DNA of 43,046 nt from a bacterium. GTDB taxonomy: Bacteria > JAHJDO01. How positions within the stretch are numbered: position 1 is the first letter of the stretch; every line of letters starts with the position of its first letter. The translations under genes and the position numbers were made by a program. Positions 1 through 8,698 of the stretch are shown here, piece after piece. The notes below the pieces were generated by a model. The model had not been told where the DNA came from, did no database searches, and was given only the letters and a program-made list of their open reading frames with translations. Location of the stretch: the NCBI GenBank assembly GCA_018812485.1, contig JAHJDO010000029.1, positions 1 to 43,046 on the forward strand. The letters are read 5' to 3'.

Positions 1-921
1 TAATTCAACAACAACCCTTAATCCATCTTTATCGGATTCATCTCTCAGGTCGGATATTCCTTCTATCTTATGATCTCTCACAAGATTCGCTATTGTTGTA
101 ATTAGATTTGCTTTATTCACCTGATATGGAATTTCTGTTATGACTATTTGTTCCCTATCAGTTCCTTTTATATTCTCAATTTCTACTTTTGCCCGAACCT
201 GAATTAGTCCTCTTCCTGTATGATAGGCATCTCTAATAGCTTTCCTTCCATATATAGTGGCACCTGTTGGAAAATCAGGACCTTTAATGATAAGCATAAG
301 TTCATCAATTGTGACGTCTGGATTATCAATTACGTTTACAACCCCATCTATAATCTCTCCAAGGTTATGTGGAGGAATATCTGTGGCCATACCAACAGCA
401 ATGCCTTGTGAGCCATTTACCAGCAAATTTGGCACATTAGCAGGAAGTACTACAGGTTCCTGAAGGGATTCATCGAAATTCGGCACAAAATCCACCGTTT
501 CTTTTTCAATATCCGTAAGAAGCTCCTCGCTTATTCGGGACATTCTTACTTCTGTATATCTCATAGCAGCCGCTGAATCACCATCTATGGAGCCGAAATT
601 ACCCTGTCCATCTATTAATGGTTCTCTGGATGAGAAAACCTGCGCCATTCTGGTTATTGTGTCATACACAGCTGTATCACCGTGCGGATGGTATTTTCCT
701 AGAACTTCACCAACAATTCTGGCAGACTTTTTATAGGATTTATTACTTGAAATACCCAGATCATGCATTGCGTATAGAATTCTTCTATGAACAGGTTTTA
801 GTCCATCCCTGATATCAGGTAAAGCGCGTCCGATAATGACACTCATAGCGTAGTCTATATAAGACCTTTGCATTTCATCTTCTATATGTACTAAGTCTAT
901 CTTCCCTTCTGTTGTATCCAT
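1..921 (-). CDS. gyrA: DNA gyrase subunit A, N-terminal part (cut by window edge)
   Basis: This is the breakage-reunion subunit of DNA gyrase, which introduces negative supercoils with GyrB. The 307 visible codons begin at ATG 919-921 (MDTTEGK) behind a good AGGAG and stay open to base 1, so the gene continues outside the window. Family hallmarks are visible: the [18 protein letters not shown] opening, VHRRILYAM, and the quinolone-resistance region [14 protein letters not shown]. The catalytic tyrosine lies in [11 protein letters not shown]. The residue equivalent to E. coli Ser83 is Thr here, as occurs naturally in some wild-type gyrases. ParC is the main alternative, but the sequence fits GyrA well. 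It is transcribed divergently from the sulfatase-like gene. Confidence 0.97.
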   Translation of the reverse strand, partial: MDTTEGKIDLVHIEDEMQRSYIDYAMSVIIGRALPDIRDGLKPVHRRILYAMHDLGISSNKSYKKSARIVGEVLGKYHPHGDTAVYDTITRMAQVFSSREPLIDGQGNFGSIDGDSAAAMRYTEVRMSRISEELLTDIEKETVDFVPNFDESLQEPVVLPANVPNLLVNGSQGIAVGMATDIPPHNLGEIIDGVVNVIDNPDVTIDELMLIIKGPDFPTGATIYGRKAIRDAYHTGRGLIQVRAKVEIENIKGTDREQIVITEIPYQVNKANLITTIANLVRDHKIEGISDLRDESDKDGLRVVVEL

Positions 922-953
922 TGCTTCTCCTCTAGTTCAATATTCAGACTCGG

Positions 954-983
954 AGTATAACATGTTTAGTCGCCTTACTCCAA
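954..983 (-). promoter_or_regulatory. Likely gyrA promoter (extended -10)
   Basis: On the minus strand TGTTATACT gives an extended -10 (TGn + TATACT, hexamer at 954-959). A weak -35 TTGGAG (978-983) lies 18 bp upstream. Predicted transcription start is near 947, giving a leader of about 26 nt that still contains the gyrA AGGAG. The weak -35 fits an extended -10 promoter. This is motif reading only. Confidence 0.45.
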
Positions 984-1008
984 ATAATTTTTTTTGCCAA
1001 AGTGGAAC

Positions 1009-1037
1009 TTGACAAGACTAAAGAAAAGTATAATAAT
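1009..1037 (+). promoter_or_regulatory. Possible promoter for the sulfatase-like gene
   Basis: A perfect TTGACA (1009-1014) is followed by TATAAT (1029-1034) after only 14 bp, which is short. TAATAA at 1031-1036 would give a 16 bp spacer. The cluster lies 60-85 bp before the ATG at 1094 in the divergent gyrA intergenic region, so a promoter is expected here, but the exact -10 is uncertain. Confidence 0.35.
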
Positions 1038-1093
1038 TTATACGGTAAAATTAAATTCTTTTGCATGTACATAGTTAAATCATAGGACGAAAG

Positions 1094-2389
1094 ATGAATG
1101 TATTAATGATAATACCCGACGCTTTGAAGGCTGATAATTTGCATTGTTATGGCTATCCGAAGGAAACAAGTCCTTTTCTTGACAAGCTGGCCAGCGAAGG
1201 AGTGCTTTTCAAAAACACAATAAGCACTTCCTCTCATACTCTACCTGGTATAGCTTCTATTCTTACAGGATTGACTCCTTTTACTCATGGGCTTGATGGA
1301 CCACCAACCTGGGAGAGATGGAGAGAGCTGTGGAAACCGTGGAAGACGCCTTTTAATATTCTTGGAGAAAAAGGATATAAAATAGCTGGATACGACGCAT
1401 GGTTCTATAATAGATTAGGATATACTGAAGAAGTAAAAGATTTAAATAAAGCCATTGAAGACCACAAGGATGATGAGAAGTTCTTTCTGTGGTATATACC
1501 TTACAAGACTCATCTTCCATACAATCCAAAGATACCTTACGATACTATGTTTATGCCGGGTGATTACCAGATAAGTGAATCCACAAAACAAAAACTTAAA
1601 GTTGTCAAGTCAACAATGATTATACATAAACCTGGCCTTTTAAGCAGGCATGAACGGGAACAATCAGTTTCAGGAAAGGACAAGGCAACTCATGGGAGGA
1701 GTGCAGGGGTGTTGACTCTCTCAGAAGAGGATATCCCTGCTATTATAGCTTTATATGATGGAGAAATAAGATCTCAGGATGAGGAAATAGAGGGTTATGT
1801 GAAGAAACTGGAGGATTTGAATCTTCTGGATGATACAATAGTTGTTGTAACCTCGGATCATGGAGAAGAAATAGGTGAGAGAGGCTCCGTAGGACATGCA
1901 TCCTGTTCGCTTACTGGTACTCTATATGATGAAGTTGTAAGAGTTCCTCTAATAATAAGATATCCTAAAGCACTTCCAAAAGGGAAGGTGATTGACAGCC
2001 AGGTTTCTTTGATTGATGTCATGCCGACACTGTTTGATATTATGGGACTTGAGATGCCCAAAGAGACAGAAGGACATTCACTTATGCCTTTTATAAAAGG
2101 CGAACAGGTGGATTTTAAGGAAGAGGCATATCTGGAAACACGGCCATGTGGCTGGCAGATCCTGAAAGGTGATGAAAGAAAGGTATACGCTATAAGAACG
2201 CCTGAGTGGAAATTTATATATAATTATGATCCAAACAATAAAGATAAATGCTGCTATGAATTGTATAATTTGAAGGATGATCCTGGCGAAAAGCATAACC
2301 TGGTCAGCGAAGCAAAAGATACAACAGACCAGTTTAAGAAAAAACTGCATAACCTGATGGACAAGCCATCGTTTCTTTTAAATAAATAA
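1094..2389 (+). CDS. Sulfatase/alkaline-phosphatase superfamily hydrolase with Thr at the nucleophile position
   Basis: This 431-residue protein has the sulfatase fold signature: an N-terminal metal Asp (IIPDALKADNLHCYGY), SILTGLTPFTHG, a second metal site in TSDHGEEIGERG, and VPLIIRYP. Sulfatases need Cys or Ser in C/S-x-P-x-R to make formylglycine. Here the segment reads T49-L-P-G-I53, so the nucleophile position is Thr and the Arg is Ile. It is therefore unlikely to be a formylglycine sulfatase. Thr-nucleophile relatives (phosphoglycerol transferases, phosphodiesterases) suggest action on a phospho- or phosphono-ester, but the substrate is unknown. No signal peptide is seen, so it is probably cytoplasmic. 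Start ATG follows AGGACGAAAG. It is the first gene of a plus-strand run leading to recG. Confidence 0.8.
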   Translation: MNVLMIIPDALKADNLHCYGYPKETSPFLDKLASEGVLFKNTISTSSHTLPGIASILTGLTPFTHGLDGPPTWERWRELWKPWKTPFNILGEKGYKIAGYDAWFYNRLGYTEEVKDLNKAIEDHKDDEKFFLWYIPYKTHLPYNPKIPYDTMFMPGDYQISESTKQKLKVVKSTMIIHKPGLLSRHEREQSVSGKDKATHGRSAGVLTLSEEDIPAIIALYDGEIRSQDEEIEGYVKKLEDLNLLDDTIVVVTSDHGEEIGERGSVGHASCSLTGTLYDEVVRVPLIIRYPKALPKGKVIDSQVSLIDVMPTLFDIMGLEMPKETEGHSLMPFIKGEQVDFKEEAYLETRPCGWQILKGDERKVYAIRTPEWKFIYNYDPNNKDKCCYELYNLKDDPGEKHNLVSEAKDTTDQFKKKLHNLMDKPSFLLNK

Positions 2390-2406
2390 TATAATTGGAG
2401 GATGCT

Positions 2407-2778
2407 ATGGGCAAAGAAAAGAAAAAGAAAGATATAAAATTCAATATCAAAAAGGAAGATAAAGATTGGAAGGAAAAGGTAGTAGAGGATAAAAAGAAAG
2501 AAGAATTTAAGATGCCTCCATTAGAGGTAAATTTTATGATGTTTATAACCAGTCTCAGCATGCAGGCAATGATGAGTCTGGGGCTCTATCCAAATCCCAT
2601 TACAAAGAAAGAAGAAAAGAATTTAGATGCAGCTAAGTACACAATAGATACTATAACAATGATCCAAGAAAAGACAAAAGGCAATCTTACCAGTGAGGAA
2701 TCCAGATTAATAGACAATATTCTATACGACTTACGAATGAAGTATGTAGAATCAAATAAAGAATCCGCCAAAACATGA
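2407..2778 (+). CDS. DUF1844 family protein
   Basis: This is a small 123-residue protein. The N-terminal 40 residues are almost all Lys/Glu/Asp and probably disordered. The C-terminal half matches the DUF1844 pattern: PPLEVNFMMFITSLSMQAMMSLG, a LYPNPIT loop, DAAKYTIDTITMIQEKTKGNLT, then EESRLIDNILYDLRMKYVE. The function of the family is not established. ATG 2407 was chosen over the in-frame TTG 2395 because GGAGG at 2397-2401 lies 5 nt before it. It sits 17 nt after the sulfatase-like gene and 10 nt before recG, so it is probably cotranscribed with both. Confidence 0.85.
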   Translation: MGKEKKKKDIKFNIKKEDKDWKEKVVEDKKKEEFKMPPLEVNFMMFITSLSMQAMMSLGLYPNPITKKEEKNLDAAKYTIDTITMIQEKTKGNLTSEESRLIDNILYDLRMKYVESNKESAKT

Positions 2779-2788
2779 TTGTATCTTA

Positions 2789-4876
2789 ATGCTTAAACTG
2801 GATACTTCTATCCAATATATGAAAGGCGTTGGTCCGAAAAGAGTTGCGCTTTTTGAACGTCTTGGTATCCAAACAGTCAAAGACCTTCTTTATTATATCC
2901 CTCGGAGATATGAAGATAGGCGTAATTTTTCTCCTATTGCAAAGCTCGGTATTGGAGCGCAACACACAGTTAGTGGAAAAGTTCTGACAAGCGGAGTTCA
3001 GAAATTAAAGAAAAATCTAAGCATACTCAAGGTAGCTATTGATGATGGCACAGGCATAATATACGCTGCATGGTTTAATCAGCCATTTTTAGAAGAACAG
3101 TTCAAGATCGGTACAAAGGTTGTTGTAAGCGGTAAGGTTCAGCTATACGGCAGAGAATTACAAATATCCAGCCAGTCTTATGAAATTTTACGTTCCGAAG
3201 ACAAAGAAAGCGAAACAGAAGAACTAATTCATACAGGAATAGTTGTCCCTTTTTATCCGTTGACCCAAAACATATCCCAGCGCAGAATAAGAAGAATGAT
3301 TAAAAATGCTCTGGATAACTGCCTTGATCAGATAAATGACATGCTTCCGCAGGACGTTAAAGCTAGACACAAGCTGATAAATACTAGGCATGCTCTTTTA
3401 AATATCCATTTTCCTAAGATGTGGAAGGATAAGGACTTGGCTTATAGAAGAATTGTTTTTGATGAATTTCTGTTATTGCAATTAGGAATTCTTTTAAAAA
3501 GGGCCTCCATTTCAGAGCCTCAGCTTGGTATAAAACATCAAAATAAAGGAAGACTGCTGGAGCAATTTCTCAAGACCTTGCCATTCAAGCTGACTGATGC
3601 GCAGCATAGAGTTATAGATGAAATAAATCGGGATATGACATCTGAAAAACAGATGAACAGATTAATCCAGGGCGAAGTTGGATCAGGAAAAACTATTGTT
3701 GCAATTGCTGCGTTGCTGATTAGTATTGAAAATGGTTATCAAGGAGCCATAATGGTGCCGACAGAAATACTGGCAGAACAACATTACATTTATATGGCAG
3801 AGGCGTTGGCTCCAATCGGTATAAAAATTAATTTACTGATTGGCAGCACCACTCAGAAATCACGTACGGAGATTACAGAAAATATACGCAATGGAATTAA
3901 TGATATTATTATTGGAACACATACATTAGTTCAAGAGAACATTGAATTCAAAAGGCTTGGACTTGTGGTAATTGATGAACAACATCGTTTTGGCGTGCTG
4001 CAACGTAACATATTGAGAAAGAAGGGACTTAATCCTGATGTTCTGGTGATGACTGCTACGCCTATACCCAGAACTCTTGCACTTACTGTATATGGAGATT
4101 TGGATATTTCTACGATCAGGGAACTTCCCCCTGGGAGAGGCACTGTATCAACATACTGGGTATCAAAGTCACAGCTTCAGGGAGTGCATGAGTTTATTGA
4201 GGAAGAGATAAAAAGAGGGCGGCAGGCATATGTTGTCTCTCCACTAATCGAGGAGTCGCATATAATAGAGGCTGTTGCGGCTACTCAGCTTTTTGAACAT
4301 TTTAAGAAGGAAGTATTTTCGAATCTAAGAATAGGGCTTTTGCATGGGCAAATGAAAAGCGAAGATAAAGAAAAGGTAATGCAGGAGTTTCGCGAAAACA
4401 AGATTAATATACTGGTGTCTACAACGGTTATTGAAGTTGGTATAGATATTCCTAATTCAACTATAATGTTGATAGAGAATGCTGAGCGGTTTGGTCTGTC
4501 ACAGCTTCATCAGCTTAGGGGCAGAATTGGCAGGGGCAAAGACCAATCATATTGCATATTGTATGGCATACCAAAAACTCCTGAAGCGCTGAAGCGCTTG
4601 ACAGTTATGACACAAACACAGGATGGTTTTAGGATTGCGCAGGAGGATCTGGAACTTAGAGGTCCTGGAGAATTTTTTGGAACAAAACAACATGGTCTGC
4701 CTGAATTAAAAATCGGCAATATAATTTTAGATCTAGATATAATGGAGATTGCTAGAAAAGAGGCAGTAAATATAATTAAGTCTGATCCTGAACTCTCAGC
4801 CAAAGAGAATTATCTTATTAAGAGAAATTTTCTGCAGAGCTTCAAACACAGGATTGATCTGGCAAAAGTAGGATAA
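2789..4876 (+). CDS. recG: ATP-dependent DNA helicase RecG
   Basis: RecG is a superfamily 2 helicase that remodels stalled replication forks and branched DNA. The 695-residue length is normal. In order: the N-terminal helix-hairpin region (MKGVGPKRVALFERLGI), the OB-fold wedge domain (about 60-150), Walker A GEVGSGKT, a DEQH-type box (IDEQHRFG), TATPIPRTLALT, and motifs V/VI (VSTTVIEVGIDIP; QLRGRIGRGKDQSYC). The C-terminal RecG block (ELRGPGEFFGTKQHGLPELKIGNI) is intact. Start ATG 2789 is 10 nt after the DUF1844 stop. The gene is followed by an AT-rich interspersed repeat and then rsmD, a common bacterial neighbour. Confidence 0.98.
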   Translation: MLKLDTSIQYMKGVGPKRVALFERLGIQTVKDLLYYIPRRYEDRRNFSPIAKLGIGAQHTVSGKVLTSGVQKLKKNLSILKVAIDDGTGIIYAAWFNQPFLEEQFKIGTKVVVSGKVQLYGRELQISSQSYEILRSEDKESETEELIHTGIVVPFYPLTQNISQRRIRRMIKNALDNCLDQINDMLPQDVKARHKLINTRHALLNIHFPKMWKDKDLAYRRIVFDEFLLLQLGILLKRASISEPQLGIKHQNKGRLLEQFLKTLPFKLTDAQHRVIDEINRDMTSEKQMNRLIQGEVGSGKTIVAIAALLISIENGYQGAIMVPTEILAEQHYIYMAEALAPIGIKINLLIGSTTQKSRTEITENIRNGINDIIIGTHTLVQENIEFKRLGLVVIDEQHRFGVLQRNILRKKGLNPDVLVMTATPIPRTLALTVYGDLDISTIRELPPGRGTVSTYWVSKSQLQGVHEFIEEEIKRGRQAYVVSPLIEESHIIEAVAATQLFEHFKKEVFSNLRIGLLHGQMKSEDKEKVMQEFRENKINILVSTTVIEVGIDIPNSTIMLIENAERFGLSQLHQLRGRIGRGKDQSYCILYGIPKTPEALKRLTVMTQTQDGFRIAQEDLELRGPGEFFGTKQHGLPELKIGNIILDLDIMEIARKEAVNIIKSDPELSAKENYLIKRNFLQSFKHRIDLAKVG

Positions 4877-4881
4877 TGGTT

Positions 4882-5017
4882 AAATTCGAAGCACGAAGCA
4901 CTAAATACGAAACAATATCAAATGACCAAAATACAAATGATCAAAACAATGTTTAGAATTTTGAAAATTAGGATTTTGGATTTGTTTAGGATTTCGATAT
5001 TCGGATTTCGGATTTAG
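4882..5017 (+). repeat. AT-rich interspersed repeat, copy A (full length)
   Basis: This 136 bp stretch between recG and rsmD is built from short variants of 'attcgaagcacgaa', 'aaatgaccaaaa' and 'ggatttcggattt'. It matches the minus-strand reading of 9769-9902 almost end to end: the 5' part AAATTCGAAGCACGAAGCAC, the core AAATGATCAAAACAATG, and the 3' part GATTTCGGATTTAG. It begins 5 bp after the recG stop and ends 6 bp before the rsmD ATG. It contains no CDS. Confidence 0.8.
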
Positions 5018-5023
5018 AAAAAG

Positions 5024-5635
5024 ATGCGTATAATTGCAGGAAATAATAAGGGGTCCATATTAAAAACAATACCTGACAGAAAAACACGTCCTACGTTAGG
5101 CAGAGTCAGAGAAGCTTTGTTTAGTATACTGGGTGATCAGGTTATTGATGCAGAAGTACTTGATCTTTTTGCTGGCTCAGGCAGTCTTGGAATAGAGGCG
5201 CTCAGCAGAGGAGCAAAGAACGTTGTGTTTATAGATAACAATCCAGAATGTGTACGCGTTATCCGTAAAAATTTGAATAAGTTTGGGTTGAACGTCAAAG
5301 GTTCTGCGTATGTGAGAGATGCATGCAAAACTATAAACTTTCTTGCCAATAAGAATAAGAAATTTGACATTGTTTTAATGGATCCTCCATATAACACAGA
5401 AGAGATTGAGAAGATTATGAACAATACGCATCTTAAAGATATACTGAATAGCGAAGCTGTCTTAGTTATTGAACATTCCAAAAGAAACACACCGCCTTGC
5501 CCGAACATTAAAGAATTATGCCATGTTAAATCAAGAAGATACGGCGATACAGTTTTGGCTATTTACAAATTCAAACAAACAGATTCCTGGAAGATACTCC
5601 TGCATTACTTCTCACATTTCCAGACAATATCATAG
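5024..5635 (+). CDS. rsmD: 16S rRNA (guanine-N2-)-methyltransferase RsmD
   Basis: RsmD methylates G966 of 16S rRNA (E. coli numbering) using S-adenosylmethionine. Visible motifs are MRIIAGNNKGSIL at the N terminus, RPTLGRVREALFSILG, SAM motif I (VLDLFAGSGSLGIEALSRGA) and the catalytic DPPY (IVLMDPPYN). The family usually ends near GDTVLAIYK. Here about 18 extra residues (FKQTDSWKIL and on) follow, read through bases antisense to the end of the convergent 477-residue gene, giving a 31 bp 3' overlap. A recent stop-codon shift could explain the tail. ATG lies just after the repeat, and no strong Shine-Dalgarno is seen. Confidence 0.95.
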   Translation: MRIIAGNNKGSILKTIPDRKTRPTLGRVREALFSILGDQVIDAEVLDLFAGSGSLGIEALSRGAKNVVFIDNNPECVRVIRKNLNKFGLNVKGSAYVRDACKTINFLANKNKKFDIVLMDPPYNTEEIEKIMNNTHLKDILNSEAVLVIEHSKRNTPPCPNIKELCHVKSRRYGDTVLAIYKFKQTDSWKILLHYFSHFQTIS

Positions 5636-7038
5636 TTCTTTTCTGTTATTCTTTCAGCGTCAGTTTTTGCCTTGCCTCTGAATCTTGGTGTTCCTCCATC
5701 ATCTTTCATATTAGGTCCGAGGCTGTAAAGTATAAATCCATCTTCTAATTTTCGATAAACAAGCTTTTTCTCTGTAAATGGATCTTTGGGGATTTCTTTT
5801 AGAATATCAGGAGCGAGTTTAGATAATGACTCTGGATATGTCCCATATTTCGCTTTATAAATCTTGAGGCCAAGCCCTATTCTGCATACCTGAATTTCTG
5901 CTTCGTGAAGTGACATCCATTCTCTGACTTCAGTTAATGCTGGAACAAGCATTCTTGTCAGCGCGCAGTATTTAAGGATACCTGTTCTTAGCTTAATTTC
6001 TAGATTTCTGCCTGTAATTAGACTTTCAGAATATGACATGTCATATAATAGCTCTTTCATCTCAGAGAGCAAAGTCATATAGCAGGCAAAATCTTTTTTG
6101 AGAAGCGGTTTAAAGGGAGGTGCTGCTTCTAGATAAGCTAATTTGAGGGGAAATTCATCGCTGCCAAAAAGAACTTTCAATTCTTTTATAGAATGTTTTC
6201 CGTTAAGCAGCTTATTAAATTCTACTCCTCCTAAGCAGACTCTTTCTCCATCCATGCCCTTCTTAAATGGCTCTGATCCAATATGATTTTCTAGCTCAAT
6301 AATGAGATTTCTCATTTTTTCTTGAGAGACACTATATTCCTCTGATAACGACTCTATACAGTTTATCATAATCATATCACATGCTATTCTTACGAGCTGA
6401 GAGACTAAAACAGGTTCATCTTTCAGATGATTAGATATTCTTAATCCCGTGAGAATTGTTTCAAAAGCTTTGTCTGCTTTTCCTGCGTCGGCTTCAATTA
6501 ACGCCTTTATACATAACAATCTTGCCCCATCTCTCATTCTTGATAGATGGGGAAGAAGTGTGCTAGCTCCATCTTCATACCTCAAATTAAAATTGCATTC
6601 AGGCCTTTTTGAAGCTTGTTCAACAAGAGCGTAGATGTATTGCATATCAGAAGAATTAACCAGTTTAGGGATTTCCTGCCTTTGTTTCTCTGTCCATTTG
6701 GAAATGTCTGAAAAAGATTTGACATCTTCAATAACTGCAATTGTTTTGTTAAGTTTGCCGCCTTCTTTATTTGGGATATAAGGAATCCCCCCTTCTCCAG
6801 ACGTCATAAGCATAAACACTTTATTATAGAGCACAGCTGCATTCTCTTTATCAGGCACTGGAGCAGGTCTGATCTCTGCAATGGTTATTGGCTCACCCTT
6901 TGCCTTTAGCTCTGCGAATTTGGCGCGAAGCTCTCGCCCCCACACAATGTTTAGAACAGTATTAACAATAATACTCAGTATTAATAATCCGCCTATGACA
7001 ATTCCTGCCCATTTCAGTATTTTCTTCAGTATTCTCAT
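5605..7038 (-). CDS. Membrane-anchored protein of unknown function downstream of an ECF sigma factor
   Basis: This 477-residue protein is not assigned to a known function. One N-terminal membrane segment (ILKWAGIVIGGLLILSIIVN, about 8-28) precedes a large, mostly helical and probably extracytoplasmic region. The C-terminal part contains a block often seen in such proteins (KYGTYPESLSKLAPDILKE, IPKDPFTEKKLVYR, LYSLGPNMKDDGG). That block resembles the C-terminal region of type II pseudopilin-like proteins. Its start overlaps the stop of the preceding gene by 4 nt (ATGA), so it is translationally coupled to the sigma/anti-sigma-like pair and is probably part of their signalling unit. Its 3' end overlaps rsmD by 31 bp. 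Confidence 0.75.
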   Translation of the reverse strand: MRILKKILKWAGIVIGGLLILSIIVNTVLNIVWGRELRAKFAELKAKGEPITIAEIRPAPVPDKENAAVLYNKVFMLMTSGEGGIPYIPNKEGGKLNKTIAVIEDVKSFSDISKWTEKQRQEIPKLVNSSDMQYIYALVEQASKRPECNFNLRYEDGASTLLPHLSRMRDGARLLCIKALIEADAGKADKAFETILTGLRISNHLKDEPVLVSQLVRIACDMIMINCIESLSEEYSVSQEKMRNLIIELENHIGSEPFKKGMDGERVCLGGVEFNKLLNGKHSIKELKVLFGSDEFPLKLAYLEAAPPFKPLLKKDFACYMTLLSEMKELLYDMSYSESLITGRNLEIKLRTGILKYCALTRMLVPALTEVREWMSLHEAEIQVCRIGLGLKIYKAKYGTYPESLSKLAPDILKEIPKDPFTEKKLVYRKLEDGFILYSLGPNMKDDGGTPRFRGKAKTDAERITEKNYDIVWKCEK

Positions 7039-7481
7039 GACAATCCTCCATTTGTTAAGTTTAATTCTTTCATTATCTGTTTTTTCTGTTCAAAAATATT
7101 TGTTTGTATTTCATAATCCTGTTCTTTAGGGATTAATTTTGCCAGTAATATGTAGTGTTTGCAGTCAATTCCTAACTCTGCGTATAGCTTTTCCATATCC
7201 TTATTATTTACTTCAACATGTTTTGCGACTGTGATCCTGCCGTTAAGCAGATTATCAGTTAAAGAACTGTCAATTTTTGCGCTGATGATACTTACAATTA
7301 AAACCAATATGAGAGCATAAGCATAGCCCTTAGCAAACAGGCTTAAGCTGAATCCGAAAGAAAATTCTTTCTTCTTTGCACATGCTGATTTTGATTGAAG
7401 GAGAACTTTATCTCTTAGCTCCCTTTTAGGCTCCTTAATTTTGAAGTTTGAAAGGTATTTTTCTATATCGTCATATTTCAT
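7035..7481 (-). CDS. Small one-TM protein in the anti-sigma position
   Basis: This 148-residue protein has a cytoplasmic N-terminal stretch of about 75 residues (MKYDDIEKYLSNFKIKEPK), one membrane helix (YAYALILVLIVSIISA) and about 80 extracytoplasmic residues. It starts inside the sigma factor gene (11 nt overlap) and ends overlapping the 477-residue gene, so the three are coupled. Position and topology suggest an anti-sigma factor that holds the ECF sigma factor at the membrane. No zinc-binding HxxxCxxC motif is present, so the assignment rests on context. Confidence 0.65.
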   Translation of the reverse strand: MKYDDIEKYLSNFKIKEPKRELRDKVLLQSKSACAKKKEFSFGFSLSLFAKGYAYALILVLIVSIISAKIDSSLTDNLLNGRITVAKHVEVNNKDMEKLYAELGIDCKHYILLAKLIPKEQDYEIQTNIFEQKKQIMKELNLTNGGLS

Positions 7482-8022
7482 TTTTAAATACCCTGAGCTT
7501 ATTTTTTAGCTTTTCTATCCCATAGCGGTAGCGGCTTGCTGCCGTATTCTGAGAAATTTTCAAAGCTCTTGAAATTTCTTCAAATGTCATCTCCTGAAAA
7601 ATTTTCATGCTTATTACTTCTCTTTGCCTCTGAGGCATAGTTCCCAATGATTTGGATATCTCCTTTATTTCTTCTTCATCAACTCTATTTTTATGTTCTT
7701 CTTTTAAGCAGAGAATATTTTCGTATCTGGATATGTTCTCATGACGCTTGGGCTGTCTTCTAAAATAATCCATAGCTTCATTTCGCGCTATTTTGAAGAT
7801 ATATCCCGTTATGTTATTTGCGTTTGCAATTCTATCCCTCTTTTCTGCAATCTTTACAAATACGTTCTGCATCACATCCTCTGCCTTTTCTTCCGAACAC
7901 AATATAGTGAGTAGATATCCATAAAGCTTTCTCCCCAGATAGTCGTAGATAATTTCAAGCGCTTTTGGATTATCATCTCTTAGTAGTTCCTTTATCTCTT
8001 TCTCAACACGGCCAGATGTCAT
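7471..8022 (-). CDS. ECF-type RNA polymerase sigma factor
   Basis: This 183-residue sigma-70 family protein has only regions 2 and 4. Region 2 includes YLLTILCSEEKAEDVMQNVFVKI and ITGYIFKIARNEAMDYFRRQ. Region 4 includes LPQ-type MPQRQREVISMKIFQEMTFEEIS and a helix-turn-helix ending KISQNTAASRYRYGIEKLK. It would redirect RNA polymerase to a small regulon in response to a signal relayed by the two membrane proteins encoded immediately downstream and overlapping. Start ATG 8022 has only a weak ribosome binding site (AAAAGAG). It lies 58 bp downstream of the end of the pilus gene run and may have its own promoter. Confidence 0.9.
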   Translation of the reverse strand: MTSGRVEKEIKELLRDDNPKALEIIYDYLGRKLYGYLLTILCSEEKAEDVMQNVFVKIAEKRDRIANANNITGYIFKIARNEAMDYFRRQPKRHENISRYENILCLKEEHKNRVDEEEIKEISKSLGTMPQRQREVISMKIFQEMTFEEISRALKISQNTAASRYRYGIEKLKNKLRVFKNEI

Positions 8023-8080
8023 GCTCTTTTTTGTCCTTCATATATAGAGACGGAATCCTTCGGAAATTTGTCTAAAAAAA

Positions 8081-8698
8081 TTACAGGTTTTTTATTCTAT
8101 CACTTGCTTGCTGGGCGTGTTTGGTATCATGGAGTTTTGTAATTATATCATTTAATACAATAGCAGCTTTATCTTTACTATTCAGATTATTGATATAGAT
8201 ATCAGCTAACCTGTTTTTTACAAATACCCATGTATTGCTATCCGTAATGAAATCCAATGCTTTATTATAGTATTCAACAGCTAAATCGAAACTTTTAAGA
8301 TTTTCGTGATATATCTGAGCAATCTCAAGCATCAGGTTGTGATTCATAGGGTCATTATCAAGCTCTTTCTTATATTCCTCTACTGCTCTGTCATAATATC
8401 CCTGAGCAGTTAACGCTTTTATACGGCTGTATTCCTTTAATACCTTACCTTTATTTTTGGGGAAAATGAGTTCAAAGAATTTGTCAGCCAGCCAGCCGGA
8501 GAAATCAGGAGCCAATAGAAATCCAAGACACAGAGCCCAAAAAACCATTATGAGCAGATTGCCAATTGCGCCGCCAACATCTCCTGATTGCTTTGCAATA
8601 CTTAATAATTTAAGACTTTTCTGCCCAAACCATAAAACAACAAGTACGGCGAGAATATGGATGGATTTTTTTAAGACGTCCTGATACTTTTCTCTCAC
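8081..8698 (-). CDS. Membrane protein with C-terminal TPR repeats, end of pilus operon
   Basis: This 205-residue protein has two N-terminal membrane helices (IHILAVLVVLWFG, about 12-25; LLIMVFWALCLGFLLAP, about 48-64) and then tetratricopeptide units (YYDRAVEEYKKELDNDPMNHNLMLEIAQIYHE and SFDLAVEYYNKAL). Its start overlaps the pilT stop by 4 nt (ATGA), so it is translationally coupled to the retraction ATPase. A role in pilus assembly or regulation is plausible from position only. It lacks a lipobox, so it is not a PilF/PilW-type pilotin. Confidence 0.75.
   Translation of the reverse strand: MREKYQDVLKKSIHILAVLVVLWFGQKSLKLLSIAKQSGDVGGAIGNLLIMVFWALCLGFLLAPDFSGWLADKFFELIFPKNKGKVLKEYSRIKALTAQGYYDRAVEEYKKELDNDPMNHNLMLEIAQIYHENLKSFDLAVEYYNKALDFITDSNTWVFVKNRLADIYINNLNSKDKAAIVLNDIITKLHDTKHAQQASDRIKNL

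Noticed and set aside
8081-8698. TPR protein as the PilF/PilW pilotin
   Set aside because: No lipobox and two membrane helices instead of a lipoprotein signal.
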